Shown: piece by piece, positions 46,075 to 57,140 of the stretch | Position numbering within the stretch: the stretch's first letter is position 1 | Layout of the letters: each line of letters begins with the position of its first letter | DNA from: Bog-473 sp963791455 | GTDB lineage: Bacteria; Actinomycetota; Acidimicrobiia; Acidimicrobiales; RAAP-2 | Assembly: GCA_963791455.1 (NCBI GenBank) | Contig: CAWBSM010000001.1 | Span: 1-64,000, forward strand | Length of the DNA: 64,000 nucleotides | Reading direction: 5' to 3' | Position numbers and translations under genes: made by a program | Notes under the pieces: model-generated | What the model saw: only the letters and a program-made list of their open reading frames with translations | Told to the model about the DNA's origin: nothing | The model's database searches: none

Positions 46075-47529
46075 TCAGGACTTCTGGAAGCCCTGCGCGA
46101 TGCGGTCGCCGATCTCCTTGTCGATGTTGCGCCAGTACTCGAAGGCACGCTCCCGGACGGGCACCGACACGCCGTGGCTGAGATGCCCGACGACGTTGGA
46201 GACGAGCCGGTCCCGCGCCGCGTCATCGAGCACGTCGCGCACCAGCGTGCCCGCCTGACCCCAGTCGTCGTCGTCGGCGCGGAGCGTGTAGGCCGAGTGG
46301 ACGAACTCGCCGTCGGCCTCCCACCTCTCCGCGTAGGGGTACCGCACGGGGTCAGCCTTCGGGCCGCCCTTGGAGTTCGGCGCGTAGACCGGGTCGGAGA
46401 CCTTCTGCACCCGCATCCTCCCGTCCTTGCTGTAGCTGTGCACCGGCACCTGGGGCGCATTGACGGGGATCTGCTTGTAGTTCACGCCGATGCGGGCCCG
46501 GTGGGCGTCGGCGTACGAGAAGATGCGGCCGAGGAGCATCTTGTCCGGGCTGACACCGATCCCCGGCACGAGGTTGTTGGGTTCGAACGCGGCCTGCTCG
46601 ATCTCGGTGTGGAAGTCGGTCGGGTTGCGGTCGAGGGTCAGGCGGCCCACCTCGTGCAGGGGGTAGTCCGCGTGCGGCCAGACCTTGGTGAGGTCGAAGG
46701 GGTTGAAGCGATAGGTCCGGGCCTCCTCGAACGGCATGAGCTGCACCCGCAGCGTCCAGCTGGGGAACTCGCCCCTCTCGATGGCGTCGAAGAGATCACG
46801 GCGGTGATAGTCGCCGTCCTCGCCCGCGAGCCGGTCGCCCTCCGCTTGCGTCAAGAACTCGATGCCCTGGTCGGTCTTGAAGTGGTACTTGACCCAGAAG
46901 CGCTCGCCGCCCGCGTTGACCCACATATAGGTGTGACTGGAGTAGCCGTTCATGTGGCGCCAGGAGCGGGGGATGCCGCGGTCGCCCATGAGCCAGGTCA
47001 CCTGGTGAGCGGACTCGGGCGACAGCGTCCAGAAGTCCCACTGCATGTCGTTGTCGCGCAGGTCGGAGTCGGCCCGGCGCTTCTGAGAGCGGATGAAGTG
47101 CTGGAACTTCATCGGGTCTCTGATGAAGAAGACGGGCGTGTTGTTGCCGACCATGTCGTAGTTGCCCTCGGACGTGTAGAACTTCAGTGCGAAGCCGCGC
47201 GGGTCACGCCAGGTGTCCGGGCTTCCTCGCTCGCCGGCCACCGTGGAGAAGCGGATCAGGGTGTCGGTCGTCGTGCCCGGCTGGAAGACGGCGGCCTTGG
47301 TATACCGGCTGACGTCCGCCGTGACCTCGAAGTGGCCGAAGGCGCCGGCGCCCTTGGCGTGGGGCTGGCGCTCCGGGATGCGTTCCCGGTTGAAGTTCGC
47401 CATCTGCTCAATGAGGTAATGATCCTGCAACAGGATCGGTCCGTCGGGGCCAACCGTGAGCGAGTACTCGTCGCTCGGAACCGGGATCCCCGCATCGGTG
47501 GTCGTGGGCTCGGGAGTTTCGCTGGCCAT
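46075..47529 (-). CDS. monofunctional heme catalase
   Basis: 484 aa from ATG 47529 (AGGAGGG 9 bp upstream). Small-subunit catalase: active-site His about 57 in ERQPHAKGAGAFGHFEV, Asn in MVGNNTPVFFIRD, proximal heme Tyr about 338 in RIFSYADAHRARIGVNY. Converts hydrogen peroxide to water and oxygen in the cytosol. NADPH-binding residues typical of clade 3 catalases are likely. Normal length. Its stop codon lies in three tandem 7-bp copies of TCAGGAC (46061-46081). Confidence 0.97.
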   Translation of the reverse strand: MASETPEPTTTDAGIPVPSDEYSLTVGPDGPILLQDHYLIEQMANFNRERIPERQPHAKGAGAFGHFEVTADVSRYTKAAVFQPGTTTDTLIRFSTVAGERGSPDTWRDPRGFALKFYTSEGNYDMVGNNTPVFFIRDPMKFQHFIRSQKRRADSDLRDNDMQWDFWTLSPESAHQVTWLMGDRGIPRSWRHMNGYSSHTYMWVNAGGERFWVKYHFKTDQGIEFLTQAEGDRLAGEDGDYHRRDLFDAIERGEFPSWTLRVQLMPFEEARTYRFNPFDLTKVWPHADYPLHEVGRLTLDRNPTDFHTEIEQAAFEPNNLVPGIGVSPDKMLLGRIFSYADAHRARIGVNYKQIPVNAPQVPVHSYSKDGRMRVQKVSDPVYAPNSKGGPKADPVRYPYAERWEADGEFVHSAYTLRADDDDWGQAGTLVRDVLDDAARDRLVSNVVGHLSHGVSVPVRERAFEYWRNIDKEIGDRIAQGFQKS

Positions 47530-47679
47530 AGAGCCACCCTCCTTCATTTCGGCGTCGACGGCCACCTTATAAGGGCCATTCAGAGCGCCGTCCAGGACCA
47601 AGGGCCAGCCCCCGGCACGGGGGTTCGACCAGGTCGTCGTAGGGCAGGTGCCGTGCAGGGGTCCGTCGAACGACGTCGC

Positions 47680-48714
47680 TCAGCCGGACACCTCGACGAC
47701 CGTCCGCCCCAGGCTGCGGCGGGCCTCGTGGTCGTCCAGCGCGGCACCCGCCTCCTCCATGGACACCCGTCGCCCGACATAGGGGCGGATCGCTCCCTCG
47801 TCGACCAGGCGGAGGAGATCGTTGTGGATCTCGTCGGCCACGTCACGACCGAAGGGGTTGAAGCCAAAGCGGCGCATGCCCGGGTCGACCGATTCCGCCC
47901 AGGCCACCATCACGCACACGATGTCGATGTTGCCGATGCAACCCATGCGTAGCGGGCGGCCCGTCATGCCGTTGGCGTCGTCGTCGGCGAACCCCACGGC
48001 GAGGTAGCGACCGCCGTGCGCCGTGCAGCGCCAGGAGCGCTCGACGAAGTCGCCTCCCGTCAGGTCGTAGACCACGTCGGCGCCGCGGTCGTCGGTAGCG
48101 CTCAGGACGGCCTCGACGAAGTCCTCGGCCGTGTGGTCGACGACCTGGTCCGCGCCGAGCTTGGTGCACAGCGCCCCCTTCTCGGAACCGCCGGCGACGG
48201 CGATCACGGTGGCGCCGGCGGCCTTGCCCAGCTGGATCCCGGCCGTGCCCAACCCGCTGGCGGCGGAGTGCACGACCAGGGTCTCGCCGGCGGCCAGGCG
48301 GCCGCGGCGGAAGAGGGCCAGGTGCGAGGTCTGGAAGGGGAGGACGAAGGCGGCGCCCTCGGCGTCACTGAGCTGGTCGGGAGCCTCGAAGACCGAGACC
48401 GCCGGGGCGATGGCGAACTCGGCGATGCCGCCGAGCGCCGTTTTGGTGATGGCGACGACCCGCTTGCCCAGCCATTGCTCGGCTCCCGGGCCGGTGGCGT
48501 CCACCACGCCGCACACGTCCATGCCGAGCGTGAAGGGTGGCGGCGTGGGCACCGACACCAGGTTCCCCCGGCAGCGGTCGATGTCGTTGAAGTTCAACGA
48601 CGCCGCTCCCACTCTCACGCGGACCTCGCCGGCCTCGGGCTCGGGGCGCTCGATCTCGCGGACCGCGAGCACCTCTCCCGGTCGACCGTGCGCCGTGACC
48701 TGCAAGGCCTTCAT
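47680..48714 (-). CDS. zinc-independent MDR alcohol dehydrogenase / NADPH:quinone oxidoreductase
   Basis: 344 aa from ATG 48714 (GGGGG upstream; GTG one codon earlier). Medium-chain reductase fold: substrate domain with SLNFNDIDRCRG and GMDVCGVV, Rossmann domain with VVHSAASGLGTAGIQLGKAAGATVIAV. The zinc-binding Cys-rich lobe is missing, as in quinone oxidoreductases. Likely NADPH-dependent detoxifying reductase. It is followed on the same strand by the catalase (150-bp gap), hinting at an oxidative-stress role. Confidence 0.9.
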   Translation of the reverse strand: MKALQVTAHGRPGEVLAVREIERPEPEAGEVRVRVGAASLNFNDIDRCRGNLVSVPTPPPFTLGMDVCGVVDATGPGAEQWLGKRVVAITKTALGGIAEFAIAPAVSVFEAPDQLSDAEGAAFVLPFQTSHLALFRRGRLAAGETLVVHSAASGLGTAGIQLGKAAGATVIAVAGGSEKGALCTKLGADQVVDHTAEDFVEAVLSATDDRGADVVYDLTGGDFVERSWRCTAHGGRYLAVGFADDDANGMTGRPLRMGCIGNIDIVCVMVAWAESVDPGMRRFGFNPFGRDVADEIHNDLLRLVDEGAIRPYVGRRVSMEEAGAALDDHEARRSLGRTVVEVSG

Positions 48715-48784
48715 CACTGACCCCCGATTGCTTGTGTGGCTGGGCGGTCAGTGTCTCACGCCCCCCTTGGGCGTGCCACGCCGC

Positions 48785-49534
48785 TCAACGCGAGCGGGCG
48801 ATGGCCTCGGCGAGCACCGCACCCGTGGTCCGGTGGTTCATGTACGGCTGGGGGTCGTGGGCCCGGTGGCCGTTGTCGACCAGACGATCGACGACGCGGT
48901 CTCCGAAGACCTGGGAGAGCCGGGGCTCGGCACAGGCGTGGTCGCCGACGGCGGCGATGTTGACCCAGTGCTTGACCGAGCCCGGCCAGCGCGGAGCGCC
49001 GTCCTCGTCGTGCGGGACCATCCTCTCGGCGAGCATCGGCGACCCGAGCGGGGAGCCCAGGGTGATGAAGGTGTCGATCTCCCACTCGGGGTGGGCCACC
49101 AGCGCGTTGTACCCGACGATGGTCCCCAGTGAGTGGGCGACGATGATGCGCGTGTCGGGCCGCACCGCCTCGGCCACCCGGCGCTGCACGCCCGCTTGGA
49201 GGTCGGGTTTGGTCATCAAGGTCCCGACCAGGTCGACGGTGCGGTCGAAGGTGGCCTTGCCCGCGGCCTGCGACAGCGAGGCCAGCACGTCGTCCCCGAG
49301 CGTCTCGTGGAGCAGGTCGGCCACACCGGCGCGGGTCGCCTCGTCGGGCGCTCCGTCGGTCTCGGGATCGTGGCGGAAGAGGTCGCCGTAGAAGGAGACG
49401 GACACCTCATCGGGCTCGATGTCGGTGCCGGCGGACCACAGGCCGTCGCGCAACGCGGGGACCCAGCGGGCGTGGAGCTCCCGAGGTCCCCACAACTCGT
49501 TGAAGGCGCCGTGGACGAGGACGATGAGAGCCAT
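48785..49534 (-). CDS. alpha/beta hydrolase
   Basis: 249 aa from ATG 49534. N-terminal MALIVLVHGAFNELWG, nucleophile elbow AHSLGTIVGYNAL (G/A-H-S-L-G), LGSPLGSP after it, and a likely catalytic Asp/His in AAVGDHACAEP / VDNGHRAHDP. It resembles lipase-like or GPI-inositol deacylase-type serine hydrolases. No signal peptide. Starts 15 bp after the stop of an SGNH lipase on the same strand, so they may be co-transcribed. Confidence 0.85.
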   Translation of the reverse strand: MALIVLVHGAFNELWGPRELHARWVPALRDGLWSAGTDIEPDEVSVSFYGDLFRHDPETDGAPDEATRAGVADLLHETLGDDVLASLSQAAGKATFDRTVDLVGTLMTKPDLQAGVQRRVAEAVRPDTRIIVAHSLGTIVGYNALVAHPEWEIDTFITLGSPLGSPMLAERMVPHDEDGAPRWPGSVKHWVNIAAVGDHACAEPRLSQVFGDRVVDRLVDNGHRAHDPQPYMNHRTTGAVLAEAIARSR

Positions 49535-49548
49535 GGCGACCGCGTGCG

Positions 49549-50442
49549 CTACGCGTGCCGCACGTGGGCGTAGCGAGCCACGATCAGCTGGCCGATCAGC
49601 GTGTAGCCCGACGTGTGGGGGTGGATGTCGCCCCGAGTGCAGAACCAGGTCAACGCACAGACGGCGGCGACCGGCACCGGGATGGTCCCGTACGTCTTGG
49701 TGTGCACGGTCCGGGTCAGCGGCCCGTAGGCCCCCGTGGCCGCGGTCACGTCCGCGAGGAACCCACCGGATGCCGCGTACGCCTTGGCCAGCGTCGGGTT
49801 GATGAGCGACTTGAAGGCGGTCACCGACAGGTTGGCCAGCGACACGGTGGAGGGTGCGGGCGTCGGGGAAGGCCAGACGTAGCTGCCCAGGATCACGTCG
49901 GGGTAGGTCGACCCGATGATGGGGACCCCCCTCCCCGCGGCACTGCGCAGATCCGACGCGATCGTCGTGACGTTGGTGCCGATGGTCTTGGCGGCCGCGA
50001 GGACGCAGCTGAGCACGTTCGGCTTCAGTGCGCACGGGACCACGTCGTTGCCGCCGATGGTGACCGTGATGAGCCCGATGTGGCCGCGGTGGGCGGTGAG
50101 GAAGGCCTCGGCCGCGGCGATCTGCGTCGACGTGGGGTAGGTCATTCCCCCGGCGGTGTGGGGGAGCACGTCCGGACACCCGATCGTGTCGAGCAACGTC
50201 GTCGTGGTGGCACCACCGCAGCCGAAGTTGACCAGCGTCAGGTGCGTCCTCGCGGCCACGTAGCTCGCGTAGCCGGGCGTGGCCCCCATGGTGGGCTGGT
50301 ATCCGACCGAGTAGGAGTCGCCCAACGAGACGTAGTAGGTGGGCGCCCGCGTTCGGGCCTGCGCCACCCCCGGCAGGGCGAACGACGCCAGCGCCAGCGC
50401 CAGCGCGGTGACCACGGCGAGGGCCGGTACCCGGAGGCGCAT
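49549..50442 (-). CDS. secreted SGNH/GDSL lipase
   Basis: 297 aa with signal peptide LRVPALAVVTALALALASFALPGVAQA. Four SGNH blocks: GDSYSVGYQ (Ser), FGCGGATTTT (Gly), TIGGNDVVPCAL (Asn) and GDIHPHTSGY (Asp-x-x-His). Several cysteines suggest disulfides. Extracellular esterase or lipase; exact lipid unknown. Same strand as the following alpha/beta hydrolase gene. Confidence 0.92.
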   Translation of the reverse strand: MRLRVPALAVVTALALALASFALPGVAQARTRAPTYYVSLGDSYSVGYQPTMGATPGYASYVAARTHLTLVNFGCGGATTTTLLDTIGCPDVLPHTAGGMTYPTSTQIAAAEAFLTAHRGHIGLITVTIGGNDVVPCALKPNVLSCVLAAAKTIGTNVTTIASDLRSAAGRGVPIIGSTYPDVILGSYVWPSPTPAPSTVSLANLSVTAFKSLINPTLAKAYAASGGFLADVTAATGAYGPLTRTVHTKTYGTIPVPVAAVCALTWFCTRGDIHPHTSGYTLIGQLIVARYAHVRHA

Positions 50443-50501
50443 GGCCCCATGTTGTCCGATGCGCGCCTCCCGTTGTCGTCAACGCCCCGCACGGGCGCTG
50501 C

Positions 50502-53006
50502 TCAGGCGCTCTTGCGCCGATCGCGCCTCGGCCTGGGCGAGGCGTCCGCACCGAGCAACCACCCCGTCGCGGCGGCATCGAGCGGTTGGCCCAGGTGGTA
50601 CCCCTGGGCCAGGCCACAGCCCAAGGCGCGCAAGCTTTCGGCTTGCTCGGGCTGCTCGACGCCCTCGGCGATGACCTGGTAACCGAGTGTCCGGGCCAGC
50701 TGCAAGATCGCGGCGGCCAAGCCGCGCGAGTCGACGGCCGATCCGAGGGCCTGGACGAAGGACTTGTCGATCTTGACGATGTCGACCTGCAACCGGTCGA
50801 GGTGCGAGAAGGACGAGTAGCCGGTGCCGAAGTCGTCCAGGGCGATGCGCACGCCATGTCCCCGGAGCTCGGTCAGGTTGTGCACGGTGGCGTCGTTGTC
50901 GCTCAGCATCGCGCTCTCCGTGATCTCGAGGATCAAGGACCGGGGATCGAATCCGCACTCGTCGAGCTGAGCGACGACACGGTCCGACAGCGACGGGTCG
51001 GTGAGTTGGCGGGCCGAGATGTTCACGCTCATCGTCAGCTCCGGGCTGCCGAGATGTTCGTCGTGCCACCGCCGGGCCTGCCGGCACGCCGTGCGCAGGA
51101 CGAAGGAGTCGATCTCGCCGATGAGGCCCAGCTCCTCGGCCAGCGGCACGAACACGCCGGGCGGGACGAGCCCACGGGTCGGGTGCGACCACCGCACCAG
51201 TGCTTCGAGTCCGACGACCCGGTGCGCATAGAGGTCGATGATGGGCTGGTACTGCACCGCGAGATCGCCATCGGCGATCGCCGCCCGGAGCCCTTCTTCC
51301 AGCTCGAGGCGCGCCAACACCGAGGCGTGCATCTCGTCGTGGTACACCTCGGAGCGATCCTTGCCGAGGGACTTGGCCCTGTACATGGCGATGTCGGCAT
51401 TGCGCAGGAGCCGCTCGCTCGTCGCGCCGTCCTCGTTGAAAGTGATGCCGATGCTCACCGCCGAGCTGACGGACTTGGTCCCGAGCCGGACGGGCGGTCG
51501 CAACGCAACGAGGATGCGCTGGGCCAGTGCCGCGATGGCCTTCTCGGACTTCACGTCTTCGATCAGCACGGCGAATTCGTCGCCGCCCAGGCGCGCCGCC
51601 GTGTCCGCCGGCCCCAGGCATCCGACCAGGATGGTGGCCACCCGTCGCAGGAGCTGGTCGCCCTCGCCGTGGCCCAGGCTGTCATTCACCGTCTTGAAGT
51701 CGTCGAGGTCGAGGAACAGCACCGCGAGGTGGGAGCCGGTGCGCTCGACACGCAGCAACGCGTGGTCCAGCCGGTCCTGGAAGAGGGCCTTGTTGGCCAG
51801 CCCGGTCAAGGAGTCGTGGAAAGCCCGGTAGGCGAGCTCGTCCTCTAGGCGCTTCTGCTCTGTGACGTCGCGGAAGCTCCACACTCGCCCGACCGTCCGA
51901 CCGTCCACGCGCTGCGGCCGGGAATGGCGCTCGACGACGCGGCCATCCTTGAACTCGAGGGTGTCGAAGCTCTCGATCTCGGGCTTCGCGTACAGCTCCT
52001 CCACCTTGGCCGCGAAGGCCTCTGGGTCGGCCATCTGGTCGAGGAGCACGGCCAGCGCATGCTGATCGTCGTTGATGCTGAGAAAGTCGTCGGGGAGCTG
52101 CCAGATCTCGGCGAAGCGCCGGTTGACGCTCGTGATCTTCCCGGCGATGTCGACGACCAGGATCCCGTCCGCCGTGGAATCGAGCGTGGCGGTGAGGAGC
52201 GAGAGGGCCTCGCTCAGCTCGGTCTCGGCCGACACCTGCGCGGTGGCATCGAGGGCGGAGATCACCAGACCCTCGACCGTCGGGTCGTCCAGTAGGTTCA
52301 CGATGCTCAGTTCGAAGGGAACGGTGGTGGCACCGCCGTGGCGCAGGAGGCCGACCCGGACGGTCGTCGGGTGGGCCGACGTCGCTCCCCGCCGCGCCGC
52401 GTCCAGGGCGGCCGAGAACTCGCTGCGGTCGCGCTCGGCCACGATGTTGACCAGCGGTCGCTGCTCGACAAGCTCGGGATCGTGTCCGAGGAGGCGCGTG
52501 ATCGCGCCCGACACGGACTCGAGGATCCCCTCGGCCGACACGAGCATGATCACCGATCCGGCGTTGTGCACGAGAGAGCGGAAGCGCGCCTCGCGCCCGC
52601 TCGCGAGCTCGAAACGGCGCCGTTCCGTGAGGTCGCGCAGGCACAGGAGAATGACCGGCTCGCCGGACCACTGCATGGTCGCCCCGACGATCTCGACCAG
52701 TCGCCAGCCCGACGCCGCGTTGATGCGGATCTCAATGGGGGTGCCGACCTCTCTGTCCTTGTCCTGAATGGTGGTCAGCGACCGCAGCACGAATTCGTGG
52801 TCGTCGGGATGGACCAGATCGAGGCCCGACTGGCCCTGCCAATCGACCAGCGAGCGCTCGAACATGCGCTCGGCCGACCGGTTGCCCCACACGATGCTGC
52901 CGGCTCCGTCGATCACGACGATCCCGTCGGGTAGGTGCAAGAAGACGCGGCCCAAGAAGCTGAGCTCGTCGAACGCGGTCGAGCTCGACTCCGGGACGGG
53001 CTTCAT
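50502..53006 (-). CDS. PAS-PAS-PAS-GGDEF-EAL cyclic-di-GMP enzyme
   Basis: 834 aa from ATG 53006 (a TTG precedes it). Three PAS domains (about 15-130, 140-260, 275-390; the second has NAGSVIMLVSAEGI, the third TADGILVVDIAGKITSVN) sense an unknown signal. GGDEF domain about 400-560 with intact RLGGDEFAVL (about 470) and EAL domain about 575-820 with intact EALVRW (about 598) and ALDDFGTGYSS. Both halves keep their motifs, so it may make and degrade cyclic di-GMP. No membrane segment. Likely regulates a lifestyle switch. Confidence 0.95.
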   Translation of the reverse strand: MKPVPESSSTAFDELSFLGRVFLHLPDGIVVIDGAGSIVWGNRSAERMFERSLVDWQGQSGLDLVHPDDHEFVLRSLTTIQDKDREVGTPIEIRINAASGWRLVEIVGATMQWSGEPVILLCLRDLTERRRFELASGREARFRSLVHNAGSVIMLVSAEGILESVSGAITRLLGHDPELVEQRPLVNIVAERDRSEFSAALDAARRGATSAHPTTVRVGLLRHGGATTVPFELSIVNLLDDPTVEGLVISALDATAQVSAETELSEALSLLTATLDSTADGILVVDIAGKITSVNRRFAEIWQLPDDFLSINDDQHALAVLLDQMADPEAFAAKVEELYAKPEIESFDTLEFKDGRVVERHSRPQRVDGRTVGRVWSFRDVTEQKRLEDELAYRAFHDSLTGLANKALFQDRLDHALLRVERTGSHLAVLFLDLDDFKTVNDSLGHGEGDQLLRRVATILVGCLGPADTAARLGGDEFAVLIEDVKSEKAIAALAQRILVALRPPVRLGTKSVSSAVSIGITFNEDGATSERLLRNADIAMYRAKSLGKDRSEVYHDEMHASVLARLELEEGLRAAIADGDLAVQYQPIIDLYAHRVVGLEALVRWSHPTRGLVPPGVFVPLAEELGLIGEIDSFVLRTACRQARRWHDEHLGSPELTMSVNISARQLTDPSLSDRVVAQLDECGFDPRSLILEITESAMLSDNDATVHNLTELRGHGVRIALDDFGTGYSSFSHLDRLQVDIVKIDKSFVQALGSAVDSRGLAAAILQLARTLGYQVIAEGVEQPEQAESLRALGCGLAQGYHLGQPLDAAATGWLLGADASPRPRRDRRKSA

Positions 53007-53121
53007 CAAGGTGCGGCTCGCTCAGCGCGCCAACTCATAGAGACAAATTCGGCTGGTCCGGACCGGCCGCCGGTTGCCATTTGGTTGCGGCGAGAGGGAA
53101 CTGCGCCCTACTGCTTGGCCA

Positions 53122-54417
<1,296 letters not shown>

Positions 54418-54621
54418 GGAGGTCGGGCGAGGCGTGCGGCGGGCAGCGGGCGCCCCGGTGTCATTGTCGACGGTGGCATCGAGGCAGGTCAGGGCCGAAG
54501 GTCACGACCTGCCCGCAAAAGACCGGCCCCATCCGAGCGCTGGTCAGGGCATTCCGGCTAAACAGGGAGTTGCAAGGGCGGGGTACTCGCCGACCCAAGG
54601 ACCAACCAGAAGGAGATTCCC

Positions 54622-55023
54622 GTGCTCGCTTCCAGCTACCCGGTGCTCGACGCCTTCCTCACCATTCTGTATTTCTTCCTCTTCTTCATCTGGATCTGGC
54701 TGCTGATCATGGTGTTCATCGACATCTTCCGCAGCCACGACCTGAGCGGCTTGGCCAAGGCGCTGTGGGTGATCTTCATCATCATCCTGCCGTTCTTGGG
54801 CGTCTTCGTGTACATCATCGCCCGCGGCGGCAAGATGCACGAGCGGGCGGCCCAAGACGCGACGCAGCAGCAGAAGGCCTTCGACCAGTACGTGCGCCAG
54901 ACGGCGGGGACGCCGGGGGACACCTCGGCCGACCAGCTGGCCAAGCTGGCTGACCTGAAGTCCCAGGGCGTCCTCACCGACGAGGAGTTCCAGGCCCAGA
55001 AGGCCAAGATCCTGGCCAGCTAG
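54622..55023 (+). CDS. PLDc_N membrane protein with SHOCT tail
   Basis: 133 aa, GTG start with AAGGAGATTCCC upstream. Two transmembrane helices of the phospholipase-D-nuclease N-terminal type (FLTILYFFLFFIWIWLLIM and ALWVIFIIILPFLGVFVYI), the usual FIDIFRSHDLSG link and a cytosolic tail with the SHOCT motif LKSQGVLTDEEFQAQKAKIL. No nuclease domain. A close paralogue lies at 63434-63844 and a shorter relative at 59461-59691. Role unknown; SHOCT tails mediate oligomerisation. Confidence 0.85.
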   Translation: MLASSYPVLDAFLTILYFFLFFIWIWLLIMVFIDIFRSHDLSGLAKALWVIFIIILPFLGVFVYIIARGGKMHERAAQDATQQQKAFDQYVRQTAGTPGDTSADQLAKLADLKSQGVLTDEEFQAQKAKILAS

Positions 55024-55060
55024 ACAAGCCGTTCGCTCGTCACCGGGAGCGACCCCGACG

Positions 55061-56230
55061 GTGGCGGCGTCGGACGACGACGAACCGACCCCGAGGGATG
55101 CCGAGGAGCCCGCGCCGGAGCCGGGCCCGCCGGATCACGACGCGATGTCACAGCGGCTCGCCACGCGTTACGAGCGCGACGTCGGGTCACCGCTGTCGTG
55201 GCGGACCCTCGTCAAGAGGACCGTGGTGGTGGTGGTGGCCGGCATCACCATCTACTTCGTCTTTCCCAGCCTGACCGAAGTCTTCGACTCCTGGCCCAAG
55301 TTGACCTCGCTGGACCCGGTGTGGTTCGCGTTGGCCGTCCTGCTCGAGGTGGCGCACTTCACGTGCACCATCGCGCTGCAGCGCATGGCCCTGCAGACCA
55401 AGGCCTGGTTCTCCGTGGCTACGTCGCAGCTGGCGGGGAACGCCATCAGCCTCATCGTGCCGGGCGGGGACGCGTTCGGGGCGGCGACGCAGATCCGCAT
55501 GCTCACCGCCGCGGGCAACGACACGACGGCCGCCGTGAGCGGCCTCACGGCCTTCTCCCTCCTGGGCGTCGGCGGTCTGCTCGCCCTGCCGATCTTCGTC
55601 CTGCCGGCCATCCTGGCCGGCACGCCCATCGCCAACGGCCTGGAGCACGCGGCGCTCCTCGGTATCGTCGCCTTCGTCCTCTTCGCCGGTTTCTGCGCGG
55701 TGGTGCTGGCCACGGACCGCCCCGTGCGATGGGCGGGGGCGCTGGTGCAGGCCGCGCGCAACCGGATCAAGCGGAAGTCGGCGCCGATGACCGGCCTACC
55801 GGACCGGCTGGTCTATGAGCGCAACCGCATCCGGGGCGTGCTGGGCCGGCGCTGGAAGGGGGCCGTCCTCCTCAGCACGGGGAGGCTCGCCTTCGACTTC
55901 GGCACGCTGTTGGCGACGCTCCGGGCCACCGGCTCCAAGCCCAACCCGTCGCTGGTGCTCGTGGCCTATGCGGTGGCCGGTCTCCTCGCGCTGCTCCCCT
56001 TCACGCCCGGCGGCCTCGGCGTCGTCGAGGCCGGGCTGAGCGCGCTGCTGATCCTGGCCGGGGTGCCGGGTGGCGACGCCGTGGTGGCGACGTTGGGCTA
56101 CCGGATCATCTCGTACTGGCTGCCGATCCTCGTGGGGCCGTTCGCGTATCTTGCCTTCCGGCTGCGCTACGGGCCACCGGGCCGTGGCGGTGCGGGGGCC
56201 TCCGGCGGGCCGGCGTTGGCGACGGGCTGA
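55061..56230 (+). CDS. lysylphosphatidylglycerol synthase TM-region / UPF0104 flippase-like protein
   Basis: 389 aa, GTG start, 37 bp after the previous stop. An acidic cytosolic N-terminus (DDDEPTPRDAEEPAPEPGPP) precedes about eight hydrophobic segments with family signatures GNAISLIVPGGDAFGAATQIRML and LLPFTPGGLGVVEAGLSALLIL (PGGxGxxE). Such proteins are bacterial lipid flippases or membrane domains of MprF-like proteins, without the soluble transferase domain here. Confidence 0.88.
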   Translation: MAASDDDEPTPRDAEEPAPEPGPPDHDAMSQRLATRYERDVGSPLSWRTLVKRTVVVVVAGITIYFVFPSLTEVFDSWPKLTSLDPVWFALAVLLEVAHFTCTIALQRMALQTKAWFSVATSQLAGNAISLIVPGGDAFGAATQIRMLTAAGNDTTAAVSGLTAFSLLGVGGLLALPIFVLPAILAGTPIANGLEHAALLGIVAFVLFAGFCAVVLATDRPVRWAGALVQAARNRIKRKSAPMTGLPDRLVYERNRIRGVLGRRWKGAVLLSTGRLAFDFGTLLATLRATGSKPNPSLVLVAYAVAGLLALLPFTPGGLGVVEAGLSALLILAGVPGGDAVVATLGYRIISYWLPILVGPFAYLAFRLRYGPPGRGGAGASGGPALATG

Positions 56231-56258
56231 GTGCCGGCCCGCGCCCCGGGGCGCCGCC

Positions 56259-57140
56259 TTACGAAATGATGACCGACTCCCCGAAGGCCGCGAGCGTCTC
56301 GGGCGGCGCAAAGTCGCAGAACCACACGTACACGCGCTCGACGCCGCGTTCGCCCAACGACCCGAAGTACTCGACGAGCTCCGGTCCCGTGCCGACGACC
56401 GGAAACTGGCCGAAACGGCGGCGGGCCGCCGCCGCGATCTCTTCTCGTTGCGCACCCGAGGCACCGGAGGGCACGAAGGCGACCTGGACCTGCAGCGAGC
56501 AGCGCGCCCGACCGGCGCGGCCGCGCATCTCGTCGAGCTTGTCGAGGATGCCGATGTGGACGTTCCACCAGTCGGCGTGGGCTGCGACGAGCTCCATGGT
56601 CCGTTTGCCCGCGCCCCCGATGACGATGGGAATGGTGTCGAGCGGCCCGGGCTGCTGCTGCGCCTGGCGCAGCGTGAAATACTCGCCCTCGTAGTCGACG
56701 GTCTTGCCGGCCCACAGCGCCCTGATGATCTCGAGCGTCTCCTTGAGCCGGCCCACTCGGACCCGTGGCTCCGTCGAGCCCACGCCGAAGGTCTCGAGCT
56801 CGTGGGCCACCGATCCCCAACCGATACCGAGCTCGAACCGGCCACGGGACGCGTGGTCGAGCGAGACGGCCTCGCGCGCCAGCACGGCCGGGTGTCGGAA
56901 CGAGTCGCACAACACGAGGGACCCGACCTTCAGCCGTTCGGTGCCTCCGGCGAGCCAGGTGTTGGTGACCGTAGCGTCGAACATGGGCGACGACTCGGCC
57001 AAAGGTGGCGCGAGGTGGTCCATGCCCGCGACGCCGCCGAAACCCGCTCGTTCGGCGGCCTGTGCCCGCTCCACCAGCTCGTCCATGGTGAGGCGCATCT
57101 GGGGGAGGAACACCCAGAACTGAAGGGGAGCGGCGGCCAT
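56259..57140 (-). CDS. LLM-class F420-dependent oxidoreductase
   Basis: 293 aa, ATG 57140. Bacterial luciferase-like TIM barrel: QFWVFLPQM, AGFGGVAGMDHL, RLKVGSLVLCDSFRHPAVLAR, GRFELGIGWGSVAHELETFG, and the C-terminal VVGTGPELVEYF. These fit the F420-binding branch common in actinobacteria (hydride transfer from F420H2), though FMN use is not excluded. Substrate unknown. The C-terminus is shorter than many members. Confidence 0.92.
   Translation of the reverse strand: MAAAPLQFWVFLPQMRLTMDELVERAQAAERAGFGGVAGMDHLAPPLAESSPMFDATVTNTWLAGGTERLKVGSLVLCDSFRHPAVLAREAVSLDHASRGRFELGIGWGSVAHELETFGVGSTEPRVRVGRLKETLEIIRALWAGKTVDYEGEYFTLRQAQQQPGPLDTIPIVIGGAGKRTMELVAAHADWWNVHIGILDKLDEMRGRAGRARCSLQVQVAFVPSGASGAQREEIAAAARRRFGQFPVVGTGPELVEYFGSLGERGVERVYVWFCDFAPPETLAAFGESVIIS

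Noticed and set aside
46174..47952. 592-codon open frame on the plus strand opposite the catalase
   Set aside because: It is antisense to a clear catalase with all motifs, has no recognisable domain, and such long shadow frames are expected in GC-rich codon structure.
49535..50857. Upstream extension of the alpha/beta hydrolase frame
   Set aside because: It overlaps the SGNH lipase and EAL genes in another frame; the hydrolase starts at 49534.
50586..51848. 420-codon plus-strand frame opposite the GGDEF-EAL gene
   Set aside because: Shadow of the minus-strand gene, which carries intact GGDEF and EAL motifs.
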